Source of the DNA: a beta proteobacterium AAP65
Lineage (GTDB): Bacteria; Pseudomonadota; Gammaproteobacteria; Burkholderiales; Burkholderiaceae_C
Assembly (NCBI GenBank): GCA_001295865.1
Contig: LJHW01000004.1
Span: forward strand, 124,001 to 188,000
Length of the DNA stretch: 64,000 nt
Reading direction: 5' to 3'
The notes under the pieces were generated by a model. That model saw only the letters and a program-made list of their open reading frames with translations, was not told the DNA's origin and searched no databases. Both the position numbers and the translations under genes were made by a program. Positions 60,700 through 64,000 of the stretch are shown in pieces; the stretch's first letter is position 1; each line of letters opens with the position of its first letter.

Positions 60700-62306
60700 C
60701 AGCGCTTGCTGACCTTGTAGAGCAGCGTGCCGTCGGCCGTGGGCCCCAGGCGCAGACCGGCCACGTTCTTGCGGTGGGCGGCCACCTCGGTCTGCTGGAA
60801 GAGCATCACGAAGGGGCTGGTCTTGCGGAACTCGGCCTGGATGTCCTGGTAGAGCTTGGCGCGTTTGCCAGCGTCACGCTCCAGCGCGGCGGCATCGGCC
60901 TTCTTGGTCATTTCGGGAATGGCCCAGGCGTTGCGCCAGGCCAGCGGTTTGGTGGCCGCGTTGTCGCCGTTGTCGGGGTTGCGCGCGAAGGTGTCGGCGT
61001 TGGTGTGCGGGTCCCAGTAGTCGGCGCCCCAGTTGCCGATGTAAAGGTCATGGCTGCGGGCGCGGTACTTGGTCAGCGTCTGCTTGCCGTCGCCGGGGAT
61101 GATCTCCATCTGGATGCCGGCGCGTGCGAAGGTCTGCTGCATCGCCTCGGTGATGCCCTGGATGGGCTGCGTGGTGCGCATGTCCACCGTGACTTTGAAG
61201 CCATTGGGCACGCCCGCCTTGGCCAGCAGCGCCTTCGCCTTGGCCACGTCCAGCTTGTAGGGCTGCTCTTTGGAGGCACCCAGCAGCCCCAGCGGCAGGA
61301 AGTTCTGGTGCACCACACCGATGTTCTTCATGATCGTTGCGGCGATGGCGTCGTAGTCGACCAGCCACTTCATCGCCTCGCGCACCTCGGGCTTGGCCAG
61401 CACCGGGTTCTTCTGGTTCAGACCCAGGTAGATGAGCTGCCCGGTGGGCGTGGCGGTGACGGTGATCTCGGGCTTGGCAGCCACCGCGTCCAGGTCTTGC
61501 GGCGTGAGGTTGCGCGCGATGTCGACATCGCCTTTTTCCAGCAGCAGGCGCTGCGTGGCGCTTTCCTTCACGTGGCGGTAGATCACGCGGGCCATCGGGG
61601 CCTTGGGACCCAGCGTGTACTGGTCGTTGCGGTCCAGTGCCACCAGCTGGTTGGCGCGCCACTCGCGGATCTTCAGCGCGCCGCTGCCCGCGTAGTTGGT
61701 CTTCAGCCAGCCGCTGCCGAGGTCGCCATTGACCTCTTTGCTGAGCAACAACTTCTTGTCCACCACCGCGGCCACGCTGGCCGTCAGGCAGTTGTAGACG
61801 AGCGTGGGCGCGTAGGCCTTGTCGGTGTCGAGCTCCAGCGTCAGCGGGCCGGTCTGGCGGAAACGTTCTTTCGCGTTGGCCTTGCTGAAGCCGAACTGCG
61901 TGAGGATGAAGGCTGGCGTCTTGTCCAGCAGCACCGCGCGCTGCAGGCTGAAGACCACGTCTTCGGCCGTCAGCGGGTTGCCGCTGGCGAACTTCAGGCC
62001 CGGGCGCAATGTGAAGCTGTAGCGCTTGCCGTCGGCCGACACGGCCCACTGCGTGGCGATGTCGGCCACCAGCTTGCTGGGCTCGGCCACGTCGTAGCGC
62101 AGCAGGCGGTCGTAGGTGTTGCCCAGCAGCTCACCGGCCGTGATCTCGAAGGCCTCGGCCGGGTCCAGGCTGATGAGGTCGTCCAGCTGCATGGCCAGCA
62201 CCAGCGTGTCGGGCGGCGTGGCGGCCTGGGCAGGCCACCAGGCGGTGGCGCCGAGGGCGGCCGCGGCCTGGCCGAGACGGCGGCGGGTGAGCGGGGGTAG
62301 GGACAC
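60699..62306 (-). CDS. Peptide-type ABC importer solute-binding protein (family 5)
   Basis: A 535-residue family 5 extracellular binding protein heading the operon. The N-terminus is a Tat-like signal (TRRRLGQAAAALGATAWWPAQA); GTG 62306 is chosen because GGAG lies eight bases upstream and the signal then starts correctly. Diagnostic parts are DLISLDPAEAFEITAGELLGNTYDRLL and WAVSADGKRYSFTLRPGLKFASG, with the Tyr-Asp-Pro-type hinge further on. It would bind a peptide, opine or similar solute; the ligand is not predictable. Confidence 0.93.
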   Translation of the reverse strand: MSLPPLTRRRLGQAAAALGATAWWPAQAATPPDTLVLAMQLDDLISLDPAEAFEITAGELLGNTYDRLLRYDVAEPSKLVADIATQWAVSADGKRYSFTLRPGLKFASGNPLTAEDVVFSLQRAVLLDKTPAFILTQFGFSKANAKERFRQTGPLTLELDTDKAYAPTLVYNCLTASVAAVVDKKLLLSKEVNGDLGSGWLKTNYAGSGALKIREWRANQLVALDRNDQYTLGPKAPMARVIYRHVKESATQRLLLEKGDVDIARNLTPQDLDAVAAKPEITVTATPTGQLIYLGLNQKNPVLAKPEVREAMKWLVDYDAIAATIMKNIGVVHQNFLPLGLLGASKEQPYKLDVAKAKALLAKAGVPNGFKVTVDMRTTQPIQGITEAMQQTFARAGIQMEIIPGDGKQTLTKYRARSHDLYIGNWGADYWDPHTNADTFARNPDNGDNAATKPLAWRNAWAIPEMTKKADAAALERDAGKRAKLYQDIQAEFRKTSPFVMLFQQTEVAAHRKNVAGLRLGPTADGTLLYKVSKR

Positions 62307-62347
62307 GAAAGAACTCCGGGCGGTCGACACGACAGCCCGAGAGTGTG

Positions 62348-62821
62348 TCACCCCACCTCGCCTCCGAATTTTTTGATCAGGTTGGCGATGTACTTGTCCA
62401 CCAGCTTCTCGAACTCGCTGCTCACCACCGGCCCCACGAGTGCCTTCATCAGCCCGGGCAGCGGCACGTCCACGCTGCCGGCCACCTTGAACTCGATCTC
62501 GGTGCCGGCCTGGCCTTCCTTCAGCTTCCAGTGCCCACCCACCAGCGCGTTGCCTTCGCCCTTCACGGGTGTCCAGACCACGGTGCCCTTCTTGCGGTCG
62601 GCCACGTACTTGCTGGCGTAGACGGTCTGGATGTTCACCTGCGCGGTGCCCACCTTCTCCATCTCCCAGCGGTAGGTGTCTTTCGCGATCTCGGTGAGCT
62701 TGTCCACCTTCGGGAAGAAGCTGGCCGAGGTGGGCACGTGCGAGAGCAGGTCGAACACCTCTTTCATGCCGGCCTTGACGGTGAATTCGTAGCCGAGGTC
62801 GATGTCGACGGTGATGGTCAT
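62348..62821 (-). CDS. SRPBCC-fold (CoxG/polyketide-cyclase-like) protein
   Basis: A 157-residue START/SRPBCC-like protein with the hydrophobic-ligand pocket fold: YEFTVKAGMKEVFDLLSHVPTSASFFP at the start (the typical first strand and helix pair) and the long C-terminal helix SSEFEKLVDKYIANLIKKFG. The closest annotated relatives are CoxG-like or lipid-binding proteins. It is 23 bases downstream of the acyltransferase gene and probably co-transcribed, so a lipid- or acyl-CoA-related role is plausible. Confidence 0.8.
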   Translation of the reverse strand: MTITVDIDLGYEFTVKAGMKEVFDLLSHVPTSASFFPKVDKLTEIAKDTYRWEMEKVGTAQVNIQTVYASKYVADRKKGTVVWTPVKGEGNALVGGHWKLKEGQAGTEIEFKVAGSVDVPLPGLMKALVGPVVSSEFEKLVDKYIANLIKKFGGEVG

Positions 62822-62844
62822 GGCGGTCTCCAGAAAAGGTGTGG

Positions 62845-64000
62845 TCAGGCGCTGTCCTGCCCGGCCCAGGGCAGCATCAGCGTCAGGTAGAGCAGCTTCT
62901 CGAACTCGGGCTCGAAACGCTCGATGATCTGCTGCGGCTCGGGGCACAGGCCCGCGTCGGTGATCAGCCCGAACTGCACGCCACCGCCGTAGCTGAGGAT
63001 GGACACGCCCACGCCGATGTCGCCCGAGGCCGGCACCCAGAACATGGTCTGGCGCAGCGTGCTGCCGCAGAACTTCAGCGGCACCGCGGGCCCGGGCACG
63101 TTGGTCATCACCGCGGTGGCCTTTTTCGCGAACATGCCCAGCACGGCATCTTGCACCGGCTTGATGAACAGGCCCGACATCGCCAGCACCGCAAAAGCCA
63201 GCAGCGGCTGGTAGCTGCCCTTCAGCTCGTTCATGCGCTGGTGCACGGCGTAGGTGCGTTCCACCGGGTTGGTGATGCCGATGGGCAGCACCAGCGGCGC
63301 CAGGCCGAAGCGGTTGCCGAGCTGCCAGGCTTTGTCCAGCGGGCGCAGGTTCACCGGCACCATGGCGCGGATTTCCTTGCCCGCGGGGTCTTCGCCGCGG
63401 CCGCGCAGGTACTCGCCGATGGCGCCGGCCACGCAGCCCAGCAGCACGTCGTTGACGCTGCAGCCCAGGCCCTTGCCGATGGACTTCACCACGTCCAGCG
63501 ACATCGGCTCGCTCCAGGCCACGGCCTTGCGGCCGGCGGGCTTGCCCTTCAGCAACGTGGGCGAGTCGTCGGGCATCACGGCCAGCGCGGCCACGTCGCC
63601 CAGCACCTTGTAGCCGGTGCGCGCCATGTCCATGCTGCCCAGCAGCGGCTGGTAGGGGTTGGCCAGCATGTCGATGCTCTTGGCCATGCCGCCGCCGTAC
63701 ATGCCGATGGCCTTGATGGTCAGGTCGGTCAGCGGCTTGAGCACGGCATCGGCCAGCCAGTCGGCCTCACCCGCCTCTTCCGCCGGCTCGCGCTTGCGGC
63801 GCTTGGGCGGCTCGGCACCGCCGTCGGTGATGCTCATCATCACGCTGATCAAAGCGATGCCGTCGCCAATGCAGTGGTGCACACGCGCCACCAGCGCGCT
63901 GCCACCTTCGTAGTCTTCGATGAACTGGAACTGCCACAGCGGGCGCGCCGGGTCCAGCGGTGTCATCGCGAGTTCGCCGCACAGGCGCTGCAAGGCTTGG
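62845..64000 (-). CDS. Wax ester synthase/diacylglycerol acyltransferase (partial at N-terminus)
   Basis: About 385 residues are visible; the N-terminus lies beyond the right edge. The active-site motif HHCIGDG (the HHXXXDG of WS/DGAT enzymes) is near the visible start. Later family segments include VNDVLLGCVAGAIGEYL, AMVPVNLRPLDKAWQLGNRFGL, MTNVPGPAVPLKFCGSTL and FWVPASGDIGVGVSILSYGG. WS/DGAT proteins join acyl-CoA to fatty alcohols or diacylglycerol, making wax esters or triacylglycerol as storage lipid. Full-length members have about 450-500 residues. Confidence 0.93.
   Translation of the reverse strand, partial: QALQRLCGELAMTPLDPARPLWQFQFIEDYEGGSALVARVHHCIGDGIALISVMMSITDGGAEPPKRRKREPAEEAGEADWLADAVLKPLTDLTIKAIGMYGGGMAKSIDMLANPYQPLLGSMDMARTGYKVLGDVAALAVMPDDSPTLLKGKPAGRKAVAWSEPMSLDVVKSIGKGLGCSVNDVLLGCVAGAIGEYLRGRGEDPAGKEIRAMVPVNLRPLDKAWQLGNRFGLAPLVLPIGITNPVERTYAVHQRMNELKGSYQPLLAFAVLAMSGLFIKPVQDAVLGMFAKKATAVMTNVPGPAVPLKFCGSTLRQTMFWVPASGDIGVGVSILSYGGGVQFGLITDAGLCPEPQQIIERFEPEFEKLLYLTLMLPWAGQDSA

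Overview
The window is GC-rich (about 70% by eye), densely coded and reads as a chromosomal segment of a betaproteobacterium of the order Burkholderiales, probably from the Rubrivivax/Leptothrix/Ideonella neighbourhood. That placement is an inference from the soxCDYZAXB gene order, the dispersed his genes, a PEP-CTERM protein, tandem Bug-type binding proteins and short-form HisG. There is no CRISPR array, rRNA or insertion sequence. Two tRNA genes are present (anticodons CAT and TTG).

Region 1 (1-13.4 kb) is a sulfur-oxidation island. An ArsR-type regulator (cut by the window edge), a small cytochrome c, a YeeE/YedE transporter, a TlpA/SoxW-like thioredoxin and flavocytochrome c (fccAB, also called soxEF) precede a long minus-strand run: soxC-soxD-soxY-soxZ-soxA-soxX, a terminator-like hairpin, soxB, dsrE-like, a second YeeE and a c4-type dihaem cytochrome. 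SoxYZ carries the sulfur, SoxXA loads it, SoxB hydrolyses sulfate off and SoxCD oxidises the bound sulfane. This implies complete thiosulfate oxidation without globule storage. A near-identical motif lies upstream of both the small cytochrome and soxB.

Region 2 (13.7-16.9 kb) holds an orphan PAS histidine kinase, two glutathione-transferase-fold proteins and a SnoaL-like protein. Region 3 (17.0-21.8 kb) is the most unusual part: a NERD-nuclease/UvrD-like helicase, a MazG-like nucleotide pyrophosphohydrolase and a fusion of PD-(D/E)XK-like nuclease, DUF2075 helicase and S24/LexA-like protease. It is bounded on the right by a tRNA gene. The trio looks like an uncharacterised defence or DNA-damage-response cassette.

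Region 4 (21.8-38.9 kb) is housekeeping: hrcA, nadK-recN-rapZ-LON-domain, mutY-dynamin-mutM, a TPR protein-lolB-ispE, tRNA-Gln, prs-rplY-pth, a DUF4124 protein, ferredoxin, coaD and rsmD. Region 5 (38.9-48.9 kb) carries histidine biosynthesis. hisF is separated from hisGDCBHA by a divergent PEP-CTERM/CHRD gene and a bidirectional terminator, hisD is fused to a GNAT acetyltransferase, and bolA plus an ABC-2 exporter lie upstream. A TetR regulator follows.

Region 6 (48.9-64 kb) contains a TruC-type pseudouridine synthase, a possible signalling operon (FecR-like protein, haem-motif Tll0287/HAMP sensor, Ser/Thr kinase with a duplicated C-terminal repeat), two Bug solute-binding proteins, a universal stress protein, a tartrate/D-malate-type dehydrogenase, a complete peptide-type ABC importer, an SRPBCC protein and a wax-ester-synthase/DGAT acyltransferase cut by the right edge.
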